64,000 nucleotides of DNA. It comes from Glossina fuscipes. Lineage: Eukaryota > Arthropoda > Insecta > Diptera > Glossinidae. The notes beneath the pieces were generated by a model. The model had not been told where the DNA came from. It saw only the letters and a list, made by a program, of their open reading frames with translations, and did not search any database. Positions 26,001 through 39,100 of this stretch are shown piece by piece (positions within the stretch are counted from its first letter, which is position 1; every line of letters starts with the position of its first letter). Location of the stretch: NCBI RefSeq assembly GCF_014805625.2, contig NW_023998414.1, forward strand, positions 24,414,577-24,478,576. Direction: 5' to 3'. The position numbers and the translations under genes were made by a program.

Positions 26001-26178
26001 TTACCGGCATTGTTAGTCGTAGCAGCAGCCGTAATAGTGCTAACGGCGTTTGTGGACGGTAATGAAATTTTATCACAATTATTTATTAACTTTGTTTTAC
26101 TTATTTCATTGATTTCGTTTTCCTTATTTTGAATATTGTTATGATTATGTTTTACATTAATGTTGTTTTTATTATTAC

Positions 26179-26224
<46 letters not shown>

Positions 26225-29200
26225 GTTATTATCTTGTTCATTATTTATATTATTATCGCTATGAATGTTATCTAAATTATTTTCTAATATTGTACGCGTT
26301 GTTGTAGCCATTGTTGTTGCTATTGTTGTTGTTGGTATTGTTGTATTCATAATTATTATTGGGTTATGATGATTTGTTATAAAATCATTATTGAACGTTT
26401 CAGCTAACAGTTCCGACGATTGCGAGGACGCAGCCGCTGTTGTAATATTTGTTGCAATATGATCAAGTGTTATATTTAATGTTGTAATCACCATGTTTTG
26501 CTTGTTCACTTATTTTATATTTATTTATTTCTATATAAATTAGTTAGAAGGAGATATAACTGGTTTTTCATTATTTTTTTTGTTTTTTTTTAATATTTTT
26601 CCATAAAAATCTATCCACAAAAAAGAAAAGAGCAAAAAAACACACACCCTGCTTGATATTGGAATTGTGGAAAAAATTTACATAAATTAAATTAACTGAA
26701 ACACGGCTATGTAAATACTTGTCATATGTAAAGTGCAGAGGTTCCCAAAGTGTTGCCGGTAAATGCAATAAATGACTTCTCAAACAAAAAAAAAAAAAAA
26801 GAAAAAAGGTTGAGATAACTGTATTAACGGAGTAAGTATTCTTTCTATTTAACGGTCATCGGGTAGCAATATATGGAACGGTATCAGACATCTCCAGATA
26901 AAGTGCTTTGAATTTAATACTCGATGATGTAGTATTTGCCGCATTCAAGTTGAGGTAAAGCATGCTCGACGCACAAATGCGTCACTCCAGCATATGAACG
27001 ACGAACGAGACTAGTTACAAACACAAAATGCTACGCCTATCAGACATACAATCACTTATAATCAATTCAAGTAAAGAAAAAAAAATAAATAAAAACATTC
27101 GCTCAAGAGTGTAAGGTAAAGTATGTCTTAAATGCTTACTAAGACCATTTGGCAGTCCGAAATGGAAATTTGATTTGATCGATATCCTCAAGCATGAAAT
27201 CAAGTTTTCTCACTTGGCTGATATCAAACAAAAATTCGCGCATTCTTAAAACCCTTTTTATTTATTTATTTTTTTTTTTTGCATTTATTCAGATTAGATT
27301 ATATCGTAAATAATACACTTGACTGTCAACTTATAGCGTTGATGGATGAGAGGAGTGTTAATTACGGTGTATGTGTGATGGATTTTTTTTTTTTTTTTTT
27401 ATTATTTTTCAATGCCATCTGTTCGTGACGTCATTCGAGGAAAGATCTTTAAATTTAACATTTGGGACACTTAAAAAGCTTTGCCGTTAAGGCCGGACGG
27501 AAGTGAACAAACTATCTACGCGTAATCTGCAGTAATGATTTAAATTTTTTTTTTTTGTTATTACGTTTATTCTATATAGTTAATGCAGGTAATAATGTTA
27601 AAAATTTTTAAATTGAAACTTTTTTTTATTTTTTATTCCTTAGGCTCACTACAAGTTATGCGCTGCCCCTTTGCACATATGCTTAATCATCTTTAAGTTT
27701 TCGGTCGACTTGGGTAGATCTGTCTATCGATCCGTTTCTTATTCTGTCTGAAAGGTTGCACATACTATTATAAATCCTTAAAGAAAATGGATTATATTTG
27801 ATAATCAGTCTTCTTTATTGACAATAGTTTGTCTGCAATATAAAAGCTATCCTAACGTACGTCACCTATGGCGACTATTGACCGAAAGCCTTGCACAAAC
27901 CATTTGCCAAGACTATCTTTAATCTTGTAAGATCGGAAAAATGAAGAGAGTAAATTGAGTCTTGACATTTGCTTAACATTTCTTACTCTGATGACCACTG
28001 ATGCTGTCTGAAGTTAAAATAAGCAAAATTCATAAACAGATACATCTATGAAGAGTGCGTGCAAGAGGGAATGACGCGCTTTCAAACTTGCACCCACAAT
28101 AGAGCTTAAAGTTAAGTACAAGTCCTGGTTAATGGGTTCTTCTAAGGCCAATTAAAAAAATCCTACTACAAAAACGCGGCGTCTACCTTAGTGAAAGAAA
28201 GAGAATGGGAAAGGAAGGAACCGCTCAATGTGTACTCGGTATCGGGCAGTTTTTCTCGCTCTAAAACGCCTTTATATCTTTTGTTTTATTTATCCTTTAT
28301 GTCTATCTTACTTAGCATTAGTTTGTTTATTTAAGTTATGTTTTGCTATTTTATTATATTTTATTTGTATGTTTTCAATTTTCTCGTTTTTATTGAATTT
28401 TTTACGCTGCATATTTTTGTTTGTTTTTTTTTTTTTATTATTATTATTTTTTTTTTTTTATTCTATTCTTTTTGTGTTCCATTTGTATGCATCTCGACTT
28501 CGATCTCTGCTGTAGTTGGCGTTATTTTATGAGTTGTTCTTTCTTTCGTACTCTTTTCTTTTTTTTTTTTTTTTCAATATTTACTTCATTGCCTACAAAA
28601 CAACACGTACGTACGTGTTTTGCATTAAAATTACAATAATAACAAAAATTGAAACAAGACAAAACGCGTACGTACATTTATGACTTTTTCTTTAATATTT
28701 TTATTTACTTTTTTTATTATCTTTTTTTTTTTTTTTGTTTAATATTTTTCATGATATGCGGAATTTTTTGTTTTTACTCTTTAGGCTTTCAATAAAGAAG
28801 TCTATGATGAATCATGATTGAAAAGAGAATTTTAAAGATAAATATTCGTTTCACTTAAGATAAATTTTACTTTAATTTATTTAATGTTTATTTATTAAAT
28901 TTTGTTTTTACAAGAAATATATGTAAAATATTTGTAATTTTGCCAAATATTTGTGGCAGCTTTCCTATGCGATATTTGTTTCATTTTTTCTTTTTTTTTT
29001 TTTTTTTTTAATAGTAATGTTTTCTATGCAAAATTTATCAAGTGAATGACAATCTGGTTGGTATTGTTAACACCAAGCATGAGAGATTTGAATTTTGGCC
29101 GATTGTTTCATTTTTTATTTTTATTTTTTTTATTTTAGCCATATCACGGAGTTGAATGCTAAAAATGAGGTAGAGTTGGCCTAAAAATATGCATTAAATA

Positions 29201-32200
29201 TCAAATAAAGTTCGATGACTATGCAATTAGAACTAGTTCTCCTTTTTTATTTATTATTATTATTGTTATTTATTATTAAAAATTTTCATTTCATTTTATT
29301 TTTTTTATTGCAATCTTTACTGCACTCGCGATAAAAATACGAAGAACTTAAACTAAATTTGTAAAGTTGTTTTCATTTGATAACGGCCTAGATTGTATAT
29401 ATATATATATATATATACAAATTATCATATTCTTGGCGGTTCCAAATTATTTTCGATTTATCTTTTCTTCTACACTTCGGGTCATTTATTTCTTAAAATT
29501 TCAAATATTGTGAAACAAAAGTGAAATAAGGCCTTAACAGCTGAAAAATATGTCAAAGAACTTAAACTTTTATAAATAGCTTGCAAATTATTGACTGTAA
29601 AATCTCATCAACTTGACCCATTAACGAACTAGGCGATTTTTCGATCATGAGATCGCTTTTTTATTATTTCCACTTCATATATTGTCGAAAGATGGCAGAT
29701 AGATATACTGTGCCCTCAGTAAATCTTGTTGTTTATGCTCTTGACAAGTATGAGTATTTACCAATAGCTATTAAAGAATCATTGAGTACCAGGCGTCGGG
29801 AAAGAAAGCATTAAACAAAAAACCCGCAACCCATAACCTCCAAAAAAATAGTGTGATTCGAAACGCAATGCAGATAATTGTCAGAGATACATAAAAGTTT
29901 AATTTTAAATACTTTTGCAATTGTTTTAAATATTAATTTCAAATTATGAGAGAGACCTATCTTAAGGCTTCGTTTCTTTTTTTGGGGGAATGTGACCCGC
30001 GTCCGGAAAAGATCAGCCCATACTATATCCATCATTTTAATTATAAAAAGTGAAATCCCAAAAAGCATATATAATTTACAAGCCGCCCACCGATAACTTC
30101 TTTTCGATTTTTTTCTTTTTTTTTTTTTTTGCAGTTCGAGTTTATATTATTCTTAAGCTTTTTGTTAAGACCCGTCCTAGCCGTTAGCTCGAGAAATTTC
30201 TTACGTAGTCGCTATAAAAATGCGTAAAAGAGGAAAGCATAGTAAAGGCATAATCTCTTGAAACGAACAAACACAGTCAAAGTGGAGGCGATACGCAAGC
30301 TATGTAGTCATCAAATGATATCTAAATAGAACGAAGAGTATATTGGAATTTATAATCTGTAAGAACTAAATCTGACTACATACTTTCCCTTTAACTTACG
30401 ATATTTTTCTGGTACATGGATTTATGTGTATCTAAAGTTGTGAATTCATCTTGCTTTTCGAAATACACATTTTCTTCTTCATTCGCGAATAGCGAAAAAA
30501 TGATTGTCTTCAAGTTTCGCCATCAATTTGAAATTTCACTTAGCGCACTCATACCATATTTCATATAATTGTCACATGTTGGTACGGGAAAAATATCTGC
30601 CCGCAAACATTTCGCTACAAAATTCTGTAGATACTCAATACAATTTCAAATCCCTAAGTGCTAATGGTAATAATGTACGATATGTCTTTAATAATACATG
30701 ATTTTCGTTTTGCAAGGCAAAAAAATATGTCAAGTATTTGGAAAATTATTGGATGAACGGTTCGCCCAAAAAAATAACCTTAGTATTGTGGAACTTTTAA
30801 ACGGATATAAATTAGATCGCAAATGCTTTGACGGCTGGCTTCTCAAACGATGCTATTCAACGAGCAACGATAGAATACATTATACATTATATGATTACCT
30901 ATATATGATAACCTAGATAGGTTAATTGTATGTGGCATAATTTTCACTTAGGTTAAACCAAGCTCATGGCGATAATAATTTCTCTCCTTTTTTCATATAT
31001 AAATAATGCAGTGACGTAACACTTTATCCATAATTATATTAGCCACTTCGAAATACAATTTTTAATGCGTGATCTCTAGTGAAAATGATATCAACTTGCT
31101 GCTGCTGTAAATTATAATCGCACACACATTTCACACAACTTATAAACAGTTTGATTATTGTCAAGTCATACAACGTTAATGCACTTATGCAACATCGCGC
31201 CACAAATTATACTATATTTTTTAATTTCAATATGCCTATAAGCAGGCAGTATATCAACTTTTAATTACAAATATTTTGATGTCTTTGATGCCTGAGCATT
31301 CTCATGATCTAACGACATTACTAGCATTTTGAGTTGTTAAGCTACGAGTGGCGCGGTTTGTTTGCAAACAGTGAAAAGCCTTTTTTTCTTCCTTTTCACA
31401 AATTACAATGAAATCGAAAATACCAACATATATCTCATTACCGTAGATGTGCCCCGCTACTCTTTTCTCTGTTTTTTTTTTTTTTTCGAGATTATATAAG
31501 TATATTCTTATTTGTTGTTTTTTTAGGTTAGATAAAAGTCAAAAATCATTGCATATACATCAATAAGGTTTGCAAATTACAGTCCGCAAAGAGCTAGTGA
31601 TTGAATAATGAATGATCCTGTAAAAAATTCCAATCCCGTTAAGCATCTTGTGAAATGCTTATGTCATGATCAAGAACACAATGTTATATCTATCTAAAGA
31701 AATGATGGCACTGGCGATCATTTTCCTTTAAAAAGATGCTATCTGTTTCTAGAGTGCTTTTAGGAAAAATGAAAAAGAACTCAGTTAGCTTAAAAAAAGA
31801 GAAGATACCATGCGAATTTGCTTATGTAGGCGATACTCTTAAAGACCTCTCTGTATACGCAATAATTAGAAGAACACGATAACAATATATGTAAATTAAG
31901 ATACTGTTCTTGAATCCTTTTTGAGAAGTGTGCCAGAAGTGTGTTAAGTAGATTTCAGAGATTTTCTACATACTTCCAAATCTGTAACATAAGATAGACT
32001 TCACAGGTAACAAGAAATTCAATTTGAATTTAAAAAAAAAAAAAAAAAAAAATTTATAAATAAAATTGTTTTTTATTTTTTTTTATTTAAAAAAACTTTG
32101 TTTTTTTTTTTTATTCGTACAGAGATTACGTTTAGTTTGTTTTGTAAATAATTTCGAGTTTTCTTTAAAAGTTTTTTCATAAATTGTCATTTTCGTTTTA

Positions 32201-32733
32201 TTTTTAAATATTTTTTGTATTATTTTTTGTTGTATTTATTATTATTATTTGTTTTTTTTTTTTTTACCAAATATCTGCATAAAACAGTTTTTTTTGTTTT
32301 TTTTTTTTTTTTTTTTTTATTACAATACCGAAAAAGGTAATTTCTTTAAGCGCAATATTATCTCACGTGCAAACTCTCTCACATAGAAATTTATCTCTTA
32401 TAAATATTATAATATATATTTTTTGCTTTGTTTTTTTTTTTTTGTTTGACTTTGTGATAATAACGTAAAAAAGTGATCGTTTTAGACTTTTTTTTGTTTT
32501 CTTTCCTTTTTTTCTAATAAATTATTTAATTATTAAATGTTATGTGCTTTTATTAAAAAGAGAAAAGAAGGCAAAAATAATCAACGGTTCATTCGCTTCG
32601 TCAAAGCCACGTTTTGCATATATTATCAAACAATTGAACTTAACATGAACTTCCTCTCTTTCTAACACTCCCTTCTTTATTTAAAAATTAATTTATTGCA
32701 CCTACAGTACAGTACACATGACCGTCATTCCAG

Positions 32734-32764
<31 letters not shown>

Positions 32765-33147
32765 CAGTTTAATATATATATATAAGTATATAGGTAAGTA
32801 TATATGCATACAAACAAAACTAATAAACAAATATGCAAATGTGAGGAATAATTAAATATTTATTTGTTTATTTATTTGTTTGTTATTCTTTTCTGTTCGA
32901 CCATCATCTCTACGCTTGTTATTGCTTTGTCTGTTGTGTTTTTATTGTTTTGTTTTTCATATTATTTTTTTTCTATATTTGGCCCAAAACAACAATATTA
33001 CTGTTAACTGATTTGGCTAAACGTACGCTTAATACTAAACGGGGTACAATAACTGTGTTGTGAGCCAGTTGAATGGTTGGTTGGCTGGTTGCCTCGCTGG
33101 CTGCTTAAGTTGGCTGTTTTGGTGGGTTTGGTATGACAACTTAGAGC

Positions 33148-33179
<32 letters not shown>

Positions 33180-36100
33180 TCACACAAACGCACTTACACG
33201 CGCACACAACTATATTTTTTGCTTTTGTCGTTGCGCTTGTTTTCTATTTGCTTTGGTAGGTTTATCTTCAGCTTTTTTTTATTTTTTTTCTTTGTTTCTT
33301 TTTTTGTTTATTCTTTTTTGGTGGTGGGCGATATGTGCAAGCACTTATGTAGTATATATATATATGCCGAATAAACGTTGTATTGAGAATTAATCGCAAG
33401 AAAACAAAACAAAACGTTCAACAACGAAAGCACAAAACAATAACAACAGTAATGACAACGAAACACTGACAATATCGTTTAATGGAAAAAAAAATCGGTT
33501 TTAGGAAAAGTGCGACTATTTCTAAAACGTTACAATAATAATTTACTAGATGCGAGAATGAGGATGTAAAAAACGTTTCACTTCAATTTTATTCTTGCGT
33601 ACATATGTAAAAAATTTGTAGTTAATTTCAAGCGTATCTGAGTTCACTTGCCTGCGATCATCTGTAAAAAAATTATTCTTCATAAAAGTAAATTATGAAT
33701 TGTACTCAGGACCGGCTTTATAGAGCATTACAAAGTGCATTACAAATGCGTAGGGCCTTAATTTCTAAAAACCTCGCAAAATCTCAATAGTAGTAAGGCA
33801 TCTTCTTCACAACTGCCATTCTCATCACTGTGGGGCGAAGATGAGTTGATCCAACATAACGCAAAGGTAACTGCTCACAACATGCAAATTCGTTACCATA
33901 CATTACTTGTTCTCAATAGATCTAGTTTTAATCTATTAATTATTATTCACTCCAGAAAGGCTTCCATTCTTATGGAACGAACTAACTGGTGAAGGCGATA
34001 AAATTCTTCAAAAAAATTGCGAAAATGAACTCTTGTCGCGAAGCGAACATCTTATAAAAACTTACATTCGAACCTATATAAAAAAAAAAAAACAGTTCCG
34101 AACCGTTCGCATAAGATTAGTTACAAAAGAAAAAGCACAAGATATTTTTGAATGGACGATCAAAGCCGGTCCACATACGTCAACAATATGGAAAAAGGTC
34201 GAGAGCGAAGCTAAACAGTAAACGAAAAGTAATGTTTTTATATTTTGGTGATGGAAGGGAAATCGTGTGTCATGAGTTGCCCTAACCGGGCCAAGTAATT
34301 CATGCCTCTGCCTATTGTCGAACACTGATTCAACTAAAACGGTCAATTAGGGTGGAAGTCATCAGCCTGCATTACAACGGTGCAAAGCTAAATACTTAGA
34401 GAGATCTTAAATGGGAAGGTTTCATGGATCTACATTACAACCTGGACATTGCCTTTTCTGCCTATCAAGTGTTTCGTCTCCTGCAAAATTTTTGTAATTA
34501 TGAAAATTTGAAAATGTACTAAATTTGTTTGCTATGATCGGTTGCCAAGCTTATGGATGCTCGCAACGGCTTAGTACTTCACTCACAACTCCGATCAGCA
34601 TCGGCTGCGGGTTTGCCTCTGTGCTAGACGTGTACATACTATTTTCCTTTTTGCTCTTTTTTTTTCTCTCTCGTTTGTTTGTACATGAATTTCATTCATT
34701 TTATATTTTCGTCATTTTTTTTTCTTTACATCTCTTCATATGCTTTGTACTAATGTTTAATGATATTTAGTCTACGATTTACTTCCAAGCGTCAATCGAA
34801 TTCGACTACTGATTTATTTTGGCTGAGTTCATGTGTAAATAAATAAAATAAAATGCAATGTCAAATCTGACTTCAAAAGAAGGCTATGAAAATCACTTGG
34901 TTGAATTCCTTGTTCAATAATCCTAGAAACGTTGCAATGATGCCCCAATTGATACAGTTGGCAAAGATTTGCTTAAGAGACATAACAGAAATGTATCTGC
35001 ATGACTAGCCGAGTAGGTAAGAGTCGCGATTACAAAGTTTGGGTCGTCGGTTCAATCCCAATCCAGTAGAGTTTACTTTAGTCGTAGCTATAGTGTAAGT
35101 CTACAGTCGGCCGAGCCATCACATTTACCATCCCAGGGACACACACGCACTAGACTGCGGTCAATTCCGTGTGTCTTTCTCCTTTCTCACTTCTCGTGAA
35201 CCGGCATCCTATTACACGAATAAGGAGCATCCTCTGACTTATTGGACATTTAATAAAAAAAAAAAAAAAAACAAGAATCTCTTTGTGTTTTGATAACAAC
35301 CGCACCGAAATTTCTCCCTTATCTATAATATATGCACAAAATGTTAGATACTAAAGTATCTATATTTTTTATATGTACCAATCATAGAGCGCAAAAAAGC
35401 AATGCCTTGCACATACCTTGAAAAGTTAACAAATTCTTGATCAACATAAGGTTCGGAGTTGATTTAATCAGTTAGGTGACACTGATGGTCACGAATATTG
35501 AGAAATAACTTAAAACGATGCGAATTTTAGAATAAGTTTGGAAATGGACTTGATCGGCCCGCAGATGTATCTACAATAAAGCTAAAAGATCAAAATTTCA
35601 CTTACAATCTCCAGCAGATATTAATAGGATATTTAACAGAAGCATTGTTGGTAAACGTTACTTAGCGGGGGAACCAATTGGTTTGCCCATAATGTGTGAT
35701 AAAGTTTGATGACTAGTGTAACGAGATAGTGGATATTGGTCATAATGCGTCATTTGGTATCACTTTTCTGTTGTGTCTCAATTGTCGCGGTCTAACTTTG
35801 CTTTAGCACAGTTAGTTAAGTGCTTAAGAAGCTCGACTTTTGGGTCGTAATATCCAGGTGCAACTTCCAATGCGATAGACCATACGTTCAAAACGTGTGT
35901 ATGATCGTAGTATTGGCGTGTGCTCGTTCAGTAAAGGCGAGGCCGCTCCCTATCTCTTTCTCTCTCTCTCTCTCTCTGTCCCATCCTGCACATGTTTCGC
36001 TCTCCTTCACTTCTTTCTAATCTTCATCGTGTTACATGTAATGCCCTGTGTACCCTGAGTGACTGGCCATATTAAAAAGGGGAAAAAATTTTTTTTTTTT

Positions 36101-39100
36101 TGGTTAACAGATTCTTTAAATCTGCTAAAATAAAAAAATTATAAAAATATTATACTCGAAATTCCGAGCTATTGCCGTAGCACTCCAAAAAGACTGTCTG
36201 TGGCAAGTGCAGCCTGCTGGGAAATTGCATCCTAATGTCTTTACTATTAATTTTTAGATCAACTAATACATTAACATATATTTTTACAAATTATTTATAT
36301 TTGTTTAAAAGCAGATATGAGACTGAGAGCGATTGTGAAACGTTTACTCCATCTGATAAAAAGAAGTTTTTGATACTAATTATGAATTCGTCTACATAGT
36401 TATACATGTCTTTGTCGTTTTCTCTGACACTTCGTTACACGTGTTTTGTCTACCTCTGATAGTGGTAGCAGAGAAAGTTCTTTCGAGAAGAAGAATTATT
36501 ATTGAAAAATGAAAGGGCGTTTTCATTAAAAGAATCAAAACACAAATCAAACTTGCATCAAAAATCGCATGAGCCACAGAGTTCCTAAAATTAAAGACAC
36601 ATCGCGGAAATACTTCCAGAGTTGTAATCTTATCTTTCATAAATAATCTATTTTTAATAATAACATACACATAATGAACCTCCTGAAGTCTATCCGTCCT
36701 ATCTATCGCAAAATGGTTGCCAAATATACATTTTTTTTTTTTTACGCTGATGCTGTAATGCTATCCCTTAACGCTGTCGTTTTCTTCTTCGTTTTTCTTG
36801 TCAATCTCCTGAGATCTCTCAATAAATACGATTTCATCAGAAGAGTTACGACAATAAAGACGACAAAGTTTTCCTATCATTGACATTTGTTAGTTTTGTC
36901 TCATTACCGCTCGTTAAGTCTATCATGTATTCCACGGCGGAAATGTATGCAGATGGTGTTGCATGCAAAAATTTTCTGCGCAATAGTAAATAAATTTATA
37001 CATACATTTTTGATGAGAAAGCCTTACGTAAATTATAAGACATAAAAGCTACGCTGTAAACATTAGTTAGGGTAAGGAAGTGAAGAGACGACTAAGAAGA
37101 GAGAAACGAGTTAAAAGGGAATAACTTGAATACGTTCAAAGAGTAACAAGTGTTAAGGAAATGCTTAAAATGAGTGAGATGCCGCGTGAATTTTAATAAC
37201 GACAATATAATTTAATAAAATTACACACTTGCACTGACACCGACGAAGAGAAGGCATAAAAAGAGATCCGCAAACGTATCTTGAAAGCGTGATAAGACAT
37301 ATGAAAAACTATAGTCGAATTGTCGACACCCACCGTTTCAAATAATTTAATAATGTTACAAACATTTTCATATTCGCCTGAAAAAGATTAGCTTCTGATA
37401 ATATAAGTAACAAATGCTTTCTTCGCATTTTGCGATTTTTGCGATTTTTATTATTTATGTATTCAGAATCTGGGATGCGATATATTACGTCCTACGGTTG
37501 ACAAATACGTTCTAATGATTTCAAAGTAAATTTCAAGTATTTTGCGATATAAGCTACATACTCGAAACCTTTTGTTATGTGTACTCCATTCTCGACAAGG
37601 TCCTCAAGCTCGCCCAAAAAAACACAGTTACTATTGGACGGTTTTCTACGATTTTCGATAAGAATTGCTTCAAAGATTAATTTCCAGGCTAAACGAATCT
37701 ACTACTTATACCTCGATATGCCGGCGGCTCCTGGGGATCGGAATCAAAGCTAAAGGGTTTCCGATATATATATAACGGCAGACCACAATAAATTTATGCA
37801 CTTGTTTGGCGAAAAAAGCGCGAAATCCATATTGAAGATGCTCAAGCATACACAACCGAAAAACAGTATACGAATATCGTATCATTTATTTGAGGCGGTA
37901 GCTTGTTCCTATCAAGGTGTTACGGAATCTCATTAAATTTAGGGTGTTTTCAAAACGAATTGCATTTCCATTTAACCCGTTTGAGTTTACATCGTGATAT
38001 TTGCTCTAATTTTATTATTTTTTTTTTCTCCAAATATTTCAAAATACTCCGTCACGAAATTGTACACGTGTTAATGGGTGTCACCACTTTGTAAAGTTTC
38101 GAGGCCTTCAAATAAAAGGCAAAATCAATTTGTAACCGAATTTGACAAACCTAAGGAATTTTTGAAATCGTTGTTCTCTGAGAAATACCCTTGATATGTA
38201 AATAGTTTTTTTTCATATTGATTTTCATTATAAATCATTTTAGTTGGTTTCAAAAACATAGTGAAGTTTTTAAAATCACTCTTACTTTTTTAAACACTGC
38301 TACAGTAACATATGTTAATATATTACAGAATTGATATGACAATATATGACTCAAGTTTCATCTTTTCCCGTCAACTTTTATTAGTTTTAAGTATTCCTGT
38401 AGCTATCGTATAGCAAAGAAGACGACAGATGTATTACCCTTCATAAGGGTAAACGGAGCACATTTCTAGCGATAATAAGGCGAATATAAAAACTGCTACA
38501 TTTTCAGCTTTGAGGTACAAAAAATGAGCAAGCGTTTCGTATAACATTGTGTCGAATACTAGGCTACTTCGGTAAAGCTTAATTAAATCCATTTGAATTT
38601 TCGTTATGTAAATTTTTCCATATCGTAGCGTGATGTCGACATATTCGCATCGTTTGACGGAACAATTCACTAACAATGATTGTTGCACGCAAATACTGTT
38701 GGATGGGTTGGAAGTTCGTAACACGTCGCGCATTTGGATGATGCATATGGATTAACGGGAGGATTTTATAAATTGTTATAAATTAAAATATCCAACACAT
38801 GATCTCTCAGGTTGGTCCGAATCGATGACGAATAATTAATTTGAATGGAAAAATTTTCCACATAACTGAAAGGAATCTAGTTAATCGTTATATGATCGAA
38901 ATATGATTAACCAACAATCGTCCTATTCTATGTTTACAAACTGGAATGGAAGTCCATTATTTTTTTCTTTCATGATCAAGATTTTTTTTTTTTATTGTAA
39001 ATTAGTGAAAAGTTATAAAAGCAACAATTTTAATAAATACATTTTCAAACCTTTTCAATCGATATCCAAACAATTAAATTCATTTTTATTTTATTTTCGG

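Noticed and set aside
25542..26132. 196-codon open frame on the plus strand, Gly/Asp/Val-rich
   Set aside because: It is the antisense shadow of the Asn/Ser/Pro-rich sdt alternative exon; the Gly run is the complement of the poly-Pro codons.
26495..26509. Five-codon upstream extension of the alternative sdt exon starting with GTG
   Set aside because: GTG starts are not expected in fly nuclear genes; ATG at 26494 has a good context and a stop lies just upstream.
35006..35059. tRNA gene at the head of SINE copy A
   Set aside because: Boxes A and B are present but acceptor and anticodon stems do not pair, and the sequence continues into a SINE body with a poly-A tail.
38434..38733. 99-codon frame on the minus strand with several Cys
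   Set aside because: No splice context, homology or codon bias was seen. One frame of this length in about 64 kb of AT-rich DNA is not remarkable, though it cannot be excluded.
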